A stretch of DNA of 64,000 bases from assembly GCF_020497125.1 (NCBI RefSeq), contig NC_059079.1:46883114-46947113 (forward strand), in the 5' to 3' direction. Made by a program: the position numbers and the translations under genes. The number at the start of each line of letters is the position of its first letter. Position 1 is the stretch's first letter. The stretch comes from Mauremys mutica (taxonomy: Eukaryota > Chordata > Testudines > Geoemydidae). Shown in pieces: positions 19,183 to 30,150 of the stretch. The notes below the pieces were generated by a model. That model saw only the letters and a list, made by a program, of their open reading frames with translations, had not been told where the DNA came from and made no database searches.

Positions 19183-21999
19183 ACTTATATACTACACTGG
19201 TATATAGCCAGTGTAATTTCAATGCAGTGATTTACACTGGTGTAAGCAATAGGGCCTTGAGTTCTAAAGCACATGGAAAACAGAAGAAAAATGTGCTTTG
19301 TGCATATTAACACAATGCAGTAGAGATCCATCCTCTTTAATGCATTAGTTTGCTTTTAGCTCCAAGCCGGAGGCCAGATCAATTTCCACGGTTTGCAATG
19401 GACAGAGACCAATTACCAACCTTCTTTGTCCTCTTTCCTGCTGTTTAATAGGGCTACAAATAATGGCTTAAAATTACTACCAGTCAAAGGCCTACCCATG
19501 TGACCTCCAGCACAGCCAAAATGACTTCAGTGATCAAATATAATCTGCATTATATATGTTTCAGAGTGATTTTACAGATGGAAGGAGGAGGGGAAAAAAG
19601 ACTGAACACAACTCTAACCCAGAAACAACTATGGGCCAGATTCATTGAGAGTCTCTAGCTGCTTTGAGCCATTTTGGAGATGTGAAAGAGCTATAAACCT
19701 CATCTTACTGGCCAGTGAAACTGGGTCTGTCTTTGCTGTGCATACCAGAGCAATGCACATCAGCTGGAGCATGTTGATGAGTCTAGTGATAAATAGATTA
19801 ATATTATAGAGCTTCATTCTTTTTAATGGATTATATTTTTTTAGCTTGAAAATGTATGAAAAAAATATACCCTAAATATCATTGTGCAAAACTGATAAAA
19901 TTCACAACATTTAAAGTTAAGGCACAGAACTCATCCATAGGCCCTGACTCAGTGGTGCAATCCAAGTGCAAAATGTGTGTAAAACACACAGATGGTAGCC
20001 TTTTATATCAACTTCAGAAAAGGTGTGAAATGGGTGCAATATGACCCCATTTTGCACCAGTTTGCAAGGTACTTAACCATGTTTTTTAACTTTAAGCACA
20101 TGACTAGTCCCACTGATTTAAAGGGGTTGACTACACATAGAGTTGTTCCTGCTGAACTTCATTTTTTAACACACTTATGCAGGAAGAAGTGTCCCTTGTT
20201 CCTGTTTAGCCTACTATACAGTGGCTGCATTTCCCAGAATAAGTGTGTCCATTCATGGAGTTCTTCAGGAACAGATACTGCGCTTCAAATTCATCCCTGC
20301 TTTAATCTGCATTAATTTTCAAGCGCAAACATGCATTTAGGCTCATATCTATGTATGATGAACTGAACATATGCGTGAGCTGAGCAATACAACCCAAGCA
20401 CTGGTGACAGCTATAGCTAGGGTTGCTTCACTTTTACCAGGTAAGACTCTTGTTTTTAGTTCCTCATGATCTTCCCAGAGCATTCACTTATCTGTACCAA
20501 AGGTATTTTGGGAAGTCTGAGCAAAAAATGGTTCAACCATTTTCAAATGAGAGGAGAGTGGGGAACCAACCACCCGACACTTTCAACATTATAAAAAAAG
20601 AATTCTTGCCATATATGTTTATGAACACTGTAACACAAACTACTGGGAATAGGCAGTTGAAATATGACAGGGAAATAGTCATCAGCAAAGAAAAGTGCCT
20701 TTGTTGGTCTGGTAACAGATCAGACAGAGCGCTCTCTCCCAGTGCTAATACCATGACTATGCAGCCACGTTAAAGTGCTTTAACGTTGCTAGTGAAGACA
20801 TAGCAAATGCATATGTTACACAGCAAATAGTTACATAGCAAATGCACTTAACAAGATAAGTAGGTTCCTAAGGATGCAGCTAGCTCATGTAGGTGTTTTC
20901 TGTAAATATACTAACAACCTAGATGCCTAACTGCCATCAAAGTGCCTAAATAACTTTGTAAATCAGCATTAGATTCTATTATCTTAAATAATAGAAATGC
21001 ATATGCAAATAATTTGCTTAAAATGCATAACAAATATTCGTAATGAATTATTTAGCCATCTGTAATATCAATAGCTTGTAAAAGATCTCATCACTACTTT
21101 TGCCTTGTAGCTTCTCATCAGCAGTCACTAGTCATGGCATGTTGTGTGCCACTAAAGTTACATTGTATGCATCCAACAGGAGCATGTAAAAAGTTAAATC
21201 AGCTTTTAAAGGTATTACTGATTCCAATGATATTCCACATACTTAGAAACAGAAATACCTCTGCAATACGTTATACCTATAAAACTGGAATTAACTTTTT
21301 ATTGAGTGACTTCTGCATAATATATTTAATACAGTTTGATAAATTTCTTTCTTAATTTCATTTTGGTATTAGCGAAGGCTTGGTGTGATTATTATCTATC
21401 TTATTTTTGTATTTTGTGAATGTGTTACTCTTTTATTACTGTAATATAATATTCAGTACAAATTACAAATGTAAAAAAAATGCAGTGCAGGACTATAAGG
21501 ATTAAAGGATTGGCATAATAAAGGGGAAAAACTCATCCCTTTTCATACATGTGGCACAATATTGAAAGAAATTGGATATGATAACTAAATACTAGTGGTT
21601 TCATTAAGAACTGTTCTCAGTTGACCTTAAAAAAAGACAGCTAATGTCCTTTTAATAATTTGAAAGGTACAGAACACACATTAGCCAATATTTTACACCA
21701 GCTAAATAAACGAACAAGTGTGGCTTCACGTACAGCTAATGATCTTTTCCCTGACTTTGCAACATATTAAACAAAGCAGTAAATCTACAGTGCATGGCAA
21801 CTCACTTTTTGGAGTGTTTAAATCCAATGGTCAGAGTGACTGGAAAAACATATGGATTATTTCAGCCAGTAATCTATGACCCCTTTAACTGTGCCAGAAG
21901 GCGTTGAACATCAAAGGGGCTTGCAGCTCGCTACATTTGAAAAATAAGTACTCATTCTGCAACAATCTAGAAAGAGAAAGTATAATTTTGTGGTTATAG
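19183..21999. other. AT-rich sequence with remnants of short palindromic repeats
   Basis: Small GGGCC...-type hairpin remnants occur near 19200-19260 and 20030-20150, and AGGCACCTAA-type sequence near 20860-20960. I see no coding gene. Open frames around 20423-20773 have no motif. Confidence 0.4.
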
Positions 22000-22185
22000 C
22001 ATGGTACTGGGACTCACGTGATCTCAGTTCAATTTCGAGCTATGCTTTTGTCACCTTGGGCAAGTCACTTAACATCTCTGTTCCTTAATTACACGTGTGT
22101 AAATTAGAGACAATACTTCTTTTCTCACACCCTTTGAATGTCTTGTTTAATTAGATTGTAAATGGCCAAGACTGTGTCTTACTAT
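21990..22185 (+). repeat. tRNA-derived SINE, degraded
   Basis: GTGGTTATAGCATGGTACTGGGACTCACGTGATCTCAGTTCAATTTCGAGC spans a tRNA-like head with A-box-like and B-box-like (GGTTCAAATC-type, here AGTTCAATTTC) segments. It is followed by the diagnostic CACCTTGGGCAAGTCACTTAAC and a TCTCTGTTCCTTAATTACA-like body. Only parts are given here; the full element runs about 190 bp. It is a Pol III SINE without coding capacity, known in reptiles as a tRNA-derived family. Confidence 0.75.
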
Positions 22186-22579
22186 GTGAAAGTATATGAA
22201 TACCTAGTACAATGGGACTTTGGACTTGTTGGGGGCTCTCCCCACTACTGTTATACACATAATAAACAATAATTTAGGCTTTAAATATGTCTTGTTAGTG
22301 TACATAAGAACAGCAGAACAACCAGTCTTCTCATAAAGTATGATAACAATTTCAAGGAGACCATATAGGATTTGAATGGAAAACAATGCATATTAACTTG
22401 GTCTTCTTGGGAAAACAATACTTATAAATAAAAGACAAAAGCAGCAATACTGGATAATAAAATACTTGTTAGAATCATATTTCTCATTCCCAGCTCTATA
22501 ATTAAAGGTGTTGGAACTTTCAGTATAGATCTGTTTTTATGGGTTTGTAACTAGATGGACATGCTGTTTGGGGAGAGAA

Positions 22580-22581
<2 letters not shown>
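22186..22581. other. Unassigned AT-rich sequence
   Basis: Nothing recognised. Confidence 0.4.

Positions 22582-22650
<69 letters not shown>
22582..22650. repeat. (GT)n microsatellite
   Basis: 69 bp of uninterrupted GT dinucleotides, followed by a G run. Confidence 0.97.
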
Positions 22651-22652
<2 letters not shown>

Positions 22653-23089
22653 GGGGGGGCAAGAATGCATACCTTCTTTGAATCTTTACCCATTTATAGA
22701 ACCAATACTATAATTAACCCTTCATAAGATTCTGAACTGATACAAAAGCTGAAGTGCTTGAATACAATGAAGATGCTTATTTTCAGACAAGAAGCAGAAG
22801 AGCTGAAAATCTTGAGACCCTGTTCTCATGAGGTTACATTCCAATTTTACAGACTCATGGTTTGTTTGTTCCATCACCCCTCTGCCTCCTCCCTAGACAG
22901 CACCTGGTTTGTGGGATGCTTCTGAGTTTTGCTCATCGCTATTTATAGCATTATGGCAATAGCATTTTGATACCCAAGATACAATTTTCATATGTGCCTA
23001 TGTTACTTAGCAACTTAAGTCTCATTTTCAAAAGGGAACTAGGCACCGAAGTCTCACTGAAGATCAAAGAAAATTTTTAAAGGAGACTT
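22651..23089. other. Unassigned sequence
   Basis: No gene. The right part begins to resemble the AGGCACC-type palindromic family (GGGAACTAGGCACCGAAG near 23035). Confidence 0.35.
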
Positions 23090-23235
23090 AGGGCCAGATT
23101 TTTAAAAGGTATTTAGGTGTCTAGTGGGATTTTCAAAAGCATGTAGGCACTTAATTCCCATTGAAATCAATTGTATGGGTGCCTATCTACATATTTAGGC
23201 ATCTTTAAAAATATGCCAGTTTTGAAAAACTTACT
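23090..23235. repeat. Palindromic MITE of the AGGCACCTAA type
   Basis: It begins GGGCCAGATTTTTAAAAGG and contains GTGTCTAGTGGGATTTTCAAAAGC, with an inverted match on the right (GGGTGCCTATCTAC, then GGCATCTTTAAAAAT). Non-coding. Confidence 0.6.
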
Positions 23236-24000
23236 CAGTTCCTGTCACAGAGCTTTTTAGTCAATAGGCTAAATCCAGCAAGATTGGTGCACGGTGGTAT
23301 GATTTATACTCCATGGGTTACCTTGCAACAGCCAAACCCCGGACACTTTAGGTGAGATTTACTGAATGTGCTGGTAGGAGATATTTATACCCTTGCCTTG
23401 TGGGGATGAAAAGCAGCATTCATTTCCACCAGGCTATAGCACCCACTAATAGGAGCCTCTACAGAAAGACATATGCCACCCTGGGAGCAGGGAGGAGTTT
23501 GGCTGGCTGGCCAGGAGAAGAAGGCAATGCTTTCTGGCTTGGGGGAGGAGGGGAAATGTAAAGCTGCTGAAAGAGAAGTCAGTGTGGTGGATGACTCACC
23601 ACTTAGGAATGAAGGGTTTTAAAAGGTCAGCTGGGCCTGGCCCTTCCCATCTCCTCTCAGAACAGGCTGGGCAGCATCCACCCTCCCTCCCTAATTAGGT
23701 CACAAATATGACGGGTGTTTAGCTGTATCTGCTGTGGCCATTACACTAGCCGCTCCACTAAGGCAGGCTGGGAAGGAATTTTTCCCTTACCTCCATATTG
23801 GCCAGGTGCAGTGTGTGGGGGGGTTCACCTTCCTTGCAGCAGGTTTAGGTAGGCTCTGTTCATGCATAGCGATAGGCCATATGTCTCAACTCTTTATTTA
23901 AGTGTATAGCGGATGTTCAGTGCAGGTAATCTATAAATTAAGGCACAAACGAATGAAAAAATGGCTTGGAAAAGGAATTAAGGAGAGGTTCTTGGTAATT
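23236..24000. other. Moderately GC-rich tract, repeat-like but unassigned
   Basis: Directly upstream of the LTR-like segment at 24000 and possibly part of the same retroelement. The phrase GGCTGGGAAGGAATTTTTCCC at 23767-23787 looks repeat-derived. No open frame with a motif. Confidence 0.35.
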
Positions 24001-24480
24001 GAGCAAGCCAGGGGCAGTTGGAGACTCCTATGATTGGTACAGCAGGGAGCCAACCCCCGCATTATTATATTCCACTCTAACCCCTCCTATGAGGGGCCGT
24101 GGTCGGTAAGGTCACGGCAAGGTAATTGCTGGAGGGACCTGGATGAAAAGGGGGGGAGAGGAGCTGGTGAAAGGCTCCTCCCCTTCCCCCTCCACTCCCC
24201 GATTGGCTGGAAGTGGTAAGATCCTGGCAAGGGAATTGTTGGAGGGACATGGATAAATGGGGAAGAGCTGTGGAAGACAAACCCCCCCCCACACACACAA
24301 ATTGGCTGAAATTGGTAAGGTCTCAGCAGGGAATCTGCTGGAGGGACATAAATTTTGCACCTGCACTGCACACGTTTTATCCACCAGGTTAGTCCCAGAC
24401 ATCTGTCAATAATAAAGTTACAGCCTGATTAAACCCATATCCAATGTCTCCTGTCATTCTTTTGGCCTAGCCAGGCAATG
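24001..24480 (+). mobile_element. LTR-like segment with repeated upstream motifs
   Basis: Three imperfect copies of a GGTAAG-TC-GGCAAGG-AATTGCTGGAGGGAC block start at 24105, 24215 and 24314, spaced about 100-110 bp, like U3 enhancer repeats. AATAAA occurs at about 24410, followed by a short tail ending near a GGCCTAGCCAGGCAATG phrase. This arrangement suggests the U3-R-U5 of an LTR, perhaps solo. I found no matching second LTR, no defined ends and no target duplication, so the class is unknown. Confidence 0.45.
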
Positions 24481-25405
24481 AATTATCACTGATTCTCACT
24501 ACCTTAGCCAAGTCTACTTTGGCATTTTCATTGCCTATTCTTGTGAGAAATTGAATGCATGCGATCTTTCCCTTGGAAGTGAATCTGGGTCTCCTTTCTG
24601 ACCAAACATTGTTGTCTCTTGGTGAAGTTCCCATCTCAAGGGAATCCCATCACCACTTTTACTAGTGTAAGACAATATAAACCTTCCAATGATGTTTTTA
24701 CATCAGCCACCTCTGCAATGCTTAATATTTTTCTTTTTTTATATATTTACAAAGTAAACCAAAAAACTAAAGATTTGTAACTGTCAGCAGAAGACCATTT
24801 AGATTTCTGTTACTGAAGAGGTGAGGCAATTTCCAATAATGTTTCCACAACTTCCCAAATTTCCACATTTAATTCCAATTTTTTTTACAATTTAAACAAT
24901 TAAAAGAAACCCTAGTTCTCCATACTCCTTGTAGCAACAGTGACTCCAGATTCATTCCTGATGATCATTTTTCATAGAAATAAAAAGCCATAATCTCTGT
25001 AGAAGGAATATCACAGCAAGTTACATGGTATGATCAGCAATAAAGGAAATAATGTACCGTATAAGTTCCAAGACTCTGAAGGGAATCTCCACTGAATTCA
25101 AGTGCCAAGATTGAAGCTAATTAAATTAGCCATTAATGATGGTTGACTGAAGAACTCCAATAAGTGTCGCAGAAGAAATGAAGCACCAAAAAGCCCATGA
25201 CCAACTCGAATGAAGGAGAAGTTTTGCAATTTTAGAAAAACTTTTGTAGTGCTTTACAGTGTGGAAAAGCTGAGTACTATGCTGAATATTAATGTTTAGA
25301 CTTCAACATTCAGAAAAATTCCTTGAACGCAGACATTGTCAGTAAAGGTAGAACAAACTGCATATTTACCAGATTTGTGAATCTGTAAAAATCAGGAACA
25401 TTTTA
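24481..25405. other. Unassigned AT-rich sequence
   Basis: No gene or repeat recognised. Confidence 0.4.
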
Positions 25406-25407
25406 CA

Positions 25408-25470
25408 TTTGAGAGGAAGGATGGTCTTGTGGTTAAGGCACTTGACAGTAACTCAAGTTTTGTCTTCATG
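25408..25470 (+). repeat. SINE head fragment (tRNA-like)
   Basis: GAGGAAGGATGGTCTTGTGG, then TTAAGGCACTTGACAGTAAC, matches the 5' tRNA-like part of the SINE near 21990. The body is missing. Confidence 0.6.
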
Positions 25471-25923
25471 GTGGGATAATGCACCCTACAGATGTGTGAT
25501 GTCTACAGTGCACTAATGTGTTGCAAATTAATTGGTTCAGGTAGATCCTGCTGTTTTTTTAGTTCACTTTAGTGTAGTGTCGTTCCAAACAGTGCTACAT
25601 CAAAGCATGCTAGGGAAACCTCAGTGTGCATCAGCAGGGCTTACACAGACAAACTCATGCACAATTTGTTAGTGTGTGAGCAGCAGGGTGTAGGGGGGCC
25701 TTGGCCCACCCTACTTCCCCCCAGGTCCCAGCCTAGGGCCTTAGCAGTGGCGAGTGCTTCTGGCATGGGGGCTGGGCCCGGCATGACTCTGCCTAGCAAG
25801 GGACAGGGAGTGGTTCCTCCCAATCCTCCTTGAATGGAGGCCACTCTGCCTCAATACGGTGTAAAACATTTAAATAAGTAATTCTTTCCACTAGCAGGAC
25901 AGGAACTGAATGTGATAAAAACA
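25471..25923. other. MITE-like and GC-rich repeat remnants
   Basis: GATGTCTACAGTGCACTAATG near 25500 and TAGTGTAGTGTCGTTCC near 25573 look like inverted ends of a short transposon. A GC-rich block follows at 25680-25850. No gene. Confidence 0.35.
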
Positions 25924-25934
25924 TTGAGGAAAAA

Positions 25935-26070
25935 CTGCAAAAAGTCCTGTGGCACCTTACAGACTAACAGATGTATGCTCATGCTCCAATACATCTGTTA
26001 GTCTGTAAGGTGCTACAGGACTCTTTTCTGCTTTTACAGATCCAGATTAACACGGCTACTCATCTGATAC
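25935..26070. mobile_element. Penelope-terminal hairpin element
   Basis: Two inverted copies of the Penelope 3'-end sequence face each other: AGTCCTGTGGCACCTTACAG, complemented around 26000-26030 as CTGTAAGGTGCTACAGGACT. The right arm continues into CAGATCCAGATTAACACGGC. An 11-bp direct repeat, TTGAGGAAAAA, flanks the unit (25924-25934 and 26071-26081) and is taken as a target duplication. No coding sequence. Confidence 0.75.
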
Positions 26071-26081
26071 TTGAGGAAAAA

Positions 26082-26830
26082 AATGTTTTCCTAGAATCTA
26101 TAGCTTAGATCAGAAATGGAAATAGCAGCAACAACATGAGAGAACCTGAGATTATGAGATTTTCTGCTCAATTTTACAGGTTTGAGGTGATCAGATGGCT
26201 TGTTTCACTGTAACCACTGGTGAGTGTATGTTACATATCCCCCTCCATGTCCAACCCACAGAGCACATTAGTTTGTTACAGCATCACCTAGTGTTAAATC
26301 AAGCTATAACAGCTCACTCTTTTAGCTCTAGAAGTCTCCAGTGCAATCCTCAGTGTATCAACCAAAACGACAGCTATCACACATCAGCACATGCATTTTT
26401 GAACAAGACCTGAATGCTGAACTTTATGAGTTTTGACGAGACCTAGTTCTGCTACCATTCTCCAGTTTCTGCCAGTGGTTTCCAAACATTCAGGACAAAT
26501 TTACTAGTTTATCAAACCAAGATATTGTTTGACCAGATCCAAAGTATAAATCAGCATAACTCCATTAGCTTGAATGATTTAAAAGAAGTCACAGCTATGG
26601 ACAGCTAAGAAGAAAAGAAAAAAACTTTAAATGAAAAATGAGTAGTACAGAAGAAGATATTCACTTCTTTCAGCCCTCCCTGTACCCCCAGAAGTGTGGA
26701 GAAGTTTAGATCTGCACTGCTGGGTGGCCCAATTGCATGACGCCTTCAGGCTGTTCCTTTCTGTTTCTAGTATTTGTGAGTTTTTAGAGCTTCAGGTAAA
26801 AATCAGAGAAGAGAGAAGAGACAGAAATAA

Positions 26831-26861
<31 letters not shown>

Positions 26862-27587
26862 CTTCTGCATTTGCTCACGAGCACTTAAGCTGTGTCCTTC
26901 TTCTCTTTAGCTATTTTCTTTGTATTAGCCAATGGGATGGGAGCACTAAGAGCTATATCCACCAAATGGCATTTTTTAAATCCAAAGCCAGCTCAACAGT
27001 GTCAGAGCTGCAAGTTGCCATTTTCCTTTCTTCTATAGTTTTTCTACAAAAAACATGCTATTTTTTAATATAAACCTGAAGACTGTGTATCTGCTTAATG
27101 CATTACTGGGAGTTCTGAAAGGTGTGGAATGCCACTCAAGGTATTTTTCCTTTGTCGGGAATGAAAGGCACATCAGGGGATGCATTTCTCATTTGATCTT
27201 CTTTACAAACGCTTGCACTATGAATTTTGGTCAAGTGCTGGTCTATTCTGCTCAAGCTTTTAACAGTTTTGCTCTGTTGTGAGGATAAATACATTAAAGA
27301 TTATTAAGCGCTACTGATGAAAAAGTTCTATATAACAGGAATTATTAAAAGTTACTGTTATTTCTTTAGCAAAAATGGCTAATATTCCTGATATTTCCTT
27401 TGCTTCAGAACCTAGCATTGTTGAAGGGACAAAAATAAAAAGAGTTTATTAAGACTGCAAAATCCTGAGGGTCCTGATACTAACAAGTCAGGAAAAAATA
27501 CTCCAAATGAACAAACAAACAAAAAAGCCAGACTTAGCACCATAAACACCATTGATTAATATACAAAAAAAGCAAATAAACTGCATG

Positions 27588-27591
<4 letters not shown>
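26082..27591. other. Unassigned AT-rich sequence
   Basis: An (AT)n run lies at 26830-26860. No gene recognised. Confidence 0.4.

Positions 27592-27647
<56 letters not shown>
27592..27647. repeat. (CA)n microsatellite
   Basis: About 28 uninterrupted CA units. Confidence 0.97.
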
Positions 27648-27651
<4 letters not shown>

Positions 27652-28095
27652 TATGAAACAGTTATGGCTGCAGGCACATATCAATATTTTAAATGCATAT
27701 TGACATTCAGAAATACTAAATTAAAAACAACCCTGCCACACCAACTGCCCTATGCACACAAAGGCCAATGTTAGAAACTCAGGAAATGTAAATGCAGAAT
27801 TAAGGTTCCACCTCTGTGAGAAAGCAATGAGATTGCCCATATATAGAAATTCCAGCCTACCATTTTCCCTTCTTTGCATGCAGAGTGTTGAAAATGTTGG
27901 GACATGTCTGTTGCAGCTGCCTCCCTGCTGCATTCCTTTTTTGTTTTCCTCTCTGTGTGGCTGCCCCTCCCGGCCATGGGGCTAGCAAAAGTCATAGCCT
28001 GGCCCTGCTCAGTGGAATGGCCTTTGCAGACTAACCGGAGCCATTGCTCTGCTCAGGTGGGGGTGGGCCCCTGCCTCCTTTGTTCAGACCTGGGC
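27648..28095. other. Unassigned sequence
   Basis: Becomes GC-richer after 27900. The open frames lack motifs. The right part may belong to the LTR-like element that follows. Confidence 0.35.
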
Positions 28096-28745
28096 TCGGT
28101 GTAGGGGGCGCTGCCCAAGAATGCAAGACCTTATATGGCCACATAGCTGAGCATGTAAGTCATGCCTGTGACTTAGGACTAGCCCGGACATGTCTGTGCC
28201 CACCTGAAGACCTTTCCCTGCTTTCTCTCCTCCCCTCTAACAAGGGGGACCAATCAAAGTTACTGGCGGGAAACTGCCTAAGATTGCCTATATAACCAGA
28301 CATTTTCTAAGCAGAGCTCGGAGAAGGTCCGTGCTTTGCCACCTGGTCTGATCAGCTAGGGGTCTTTGGGAGGCCCTCTCCCCGCTCTCGTTTGTTTTTG
28401 AGCGTACCCCCGTTTTTAAACTCCCCTCCCACGAACAACGAATTTTGCCTGGAGATCTCCTGATTATTGTGAACAAATTGAGTCCTCTCTGTGTCCTCTG
28501 ATGTGCTGCTGTGCCTGCCTCTGCTGTTGTCCTGGGGATTGGTAAGAACTCTCTCTTGCAGACCCTCCCTTTCTAGCTGCTGGCTTTCTTTCCCCAACAG
28601 ACAGACCCAAGTTAACTCCTTAGTCTGCATCTGTAATCTGTTTCTGGTTCTGCAGCTCCTTTGCTGCTAGAAATAAACCTGTGCCTCCCTGGATTCTGTC
28701 CTGGGCAGCTCACTTGCAGTTGCTCCACTGCTGCAGCCACACCCT
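28096..28745 (+). mobile_element. LTR-like segment
   Basis: TATATAA at 28289-28295 and AATAAA at 28672-28677 lie about 380 bp apart in a promoter-to-poly(A) order. The tract starts with TGTAGGGGGCGCTGCC and is GC-richer than its flanks. This fits a retroviral-type or Gypsy-type LTR. No paired LTR or target duplication was found, and the ends are estimates. Confidence 0.45.
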
Positions 28746-28749
28746 TGGA

Positions 28750-29412
28750 GAACCACCCCTAGTATAAAGTGCACTCATTAGGTTAAGTTAGGTTTAGCAT
28801 TATACTCTGTAAGTTAGGCTTAGAGAATTGTTGCATTGTGTTTTGTTACTTTGTGTAGTCTTGGCTAAGTTAGATCATAGATAAGATTTTGCTGCGTTTT
28901 GCATAATTGTGGTTAAGTCTGTCTTTCCACTGCAACCCCCACCAGCTTCTTTGTGTCCCTCTGACTCCTTACAGTCTGTCTGTTCTCTGTGTCTCTCTAA
29001 GTTTAAATCTCCTTCTGCTCCACCACGTGCTCCTCTCCCCCCATCCCAATCTAACATAAAACCCATTGGTTACTTTTTTCCTCTCTGATACACCTCACAT
29101 TCTATATTTACACCACTGTGACACATTTTTACCTAAAATTGTTTGTTATTTAACATATTTTTCAATAACTGTTAGTTGGTTATATGCTGCTCTGACAGAC
29201 CTTTTTACATAGAAATTGTTAGCTACCTGTTACATTTATACCTCAGTGTTAATTGTTTACCAACTGTATTGTACCCCACTATTGAAACCCCCTATACTGT
29301 TCACCAAAAGAAACCCCTCCCCAATTGTCTACCTTAACAAACCCCACACCCCTCACTATTAAATTTTCCCTGTTTTTGCATTTTCTTAATAAAGTTTATT
29401 TTGCACCCCACC
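28750..29412 (+). mobile_element. Second LTR-like or retroelement non-coding segment
   Basis: The tract begins with a TATA-like GTATAAAGTGC (about 28761) and ends with a strong AATAAA within TTAATAAAGTTTATTTTGC (29386-29404). It abuts, tail to tail, the minus-strand Gypsy pol fragment. It holds no open frame with a motif. The reading as an LTR is tentative. Confidence 0.35.
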
Positions 29413-30150
29413 CGTGTGGTAATTGCTCCCCAAGATCCCATATACCTGCTGGCAGGGACAGGACATTACCCAGCATGGATTTTAGCGTCCCATTGGATCT
29501 TTCCACCAACCACTGGTTTCTGGGAAGTTGTTTCACTCCACATAACTTCCATAAATCACTGACTAGCTTCAGCATGACATTTGATCCACGGTCAGATAAA
29601 ATCTCTTTAGGGAAACCTCTCTATAAACATAGTGAGAAGGGCTCTTGCCATGGTTTCTGCCTCTGTTAGACAGAACTACTGCTTCAGGATATCTAGTGGT
29701 AAAATCCACCACCACCAAGATATATGTATTTCCTTGGCAGATAGGATGTGGCATAGGGACCACAATATCTATTGCTACCCTCAGAAATGCCTCTCTATTA
29801 CAGGTAGAGGACATAGAGGAACTGTCTGGGGTCCTGCAGGCCTTTTCCTTTTTTTGATATAATTCACAAGACTTGCAATAATTCCTCACATGATTCTGTA
29901 TTCCTGGCCAATAGACATTTTTCTTCAATCTGTCCAGCAAAAGGACCGTCATGTGCTAATAACATTAATTCCCCATCATGCTGGGTGGGCACAAACAACT
30001 GTTTCTACAGTGGCCCAGGGCTTTTGTTCTCTCGCACGGGAGCTTCCCTATACAATCTCCAATCTTTTTTAAAAAACCTCTCTCCATTTTCCTTCCCTGG
30101 GGCTTCCTCTAGGACACACTTCCTTAAGCTTTCTAGAGTAGGCCCCTAAT
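29413..30150 (-). pseudogene. Degenerate Ty3/Gypsy pol fragment (integrase)
   Basis: Reading leftward, a 127-codon frame (29952-29569) contains KNVYWPGIQNHVRNYCKSCE, which corresponds to the end of the integrase zinc-binding region (WPG, then CxxC). It then has a GNTYILVVVDFTTRYPEAV block, the start of the catalytic core with its first Asp. After a frameshift the next frame gives an ILSDRGSN block (second catalytic Asp) and a LVERSNGTLKSML block (around the catalytic Glu) down to about 29430. Upstream (29960-30150) the frame is broken by stops but still shows traces of the RNase H-integrase linker. It is a dead fragment of an element different from the one at 33615. Known homologues of this region join the retroelement DNA to the genome. 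Confidence 0.75.
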
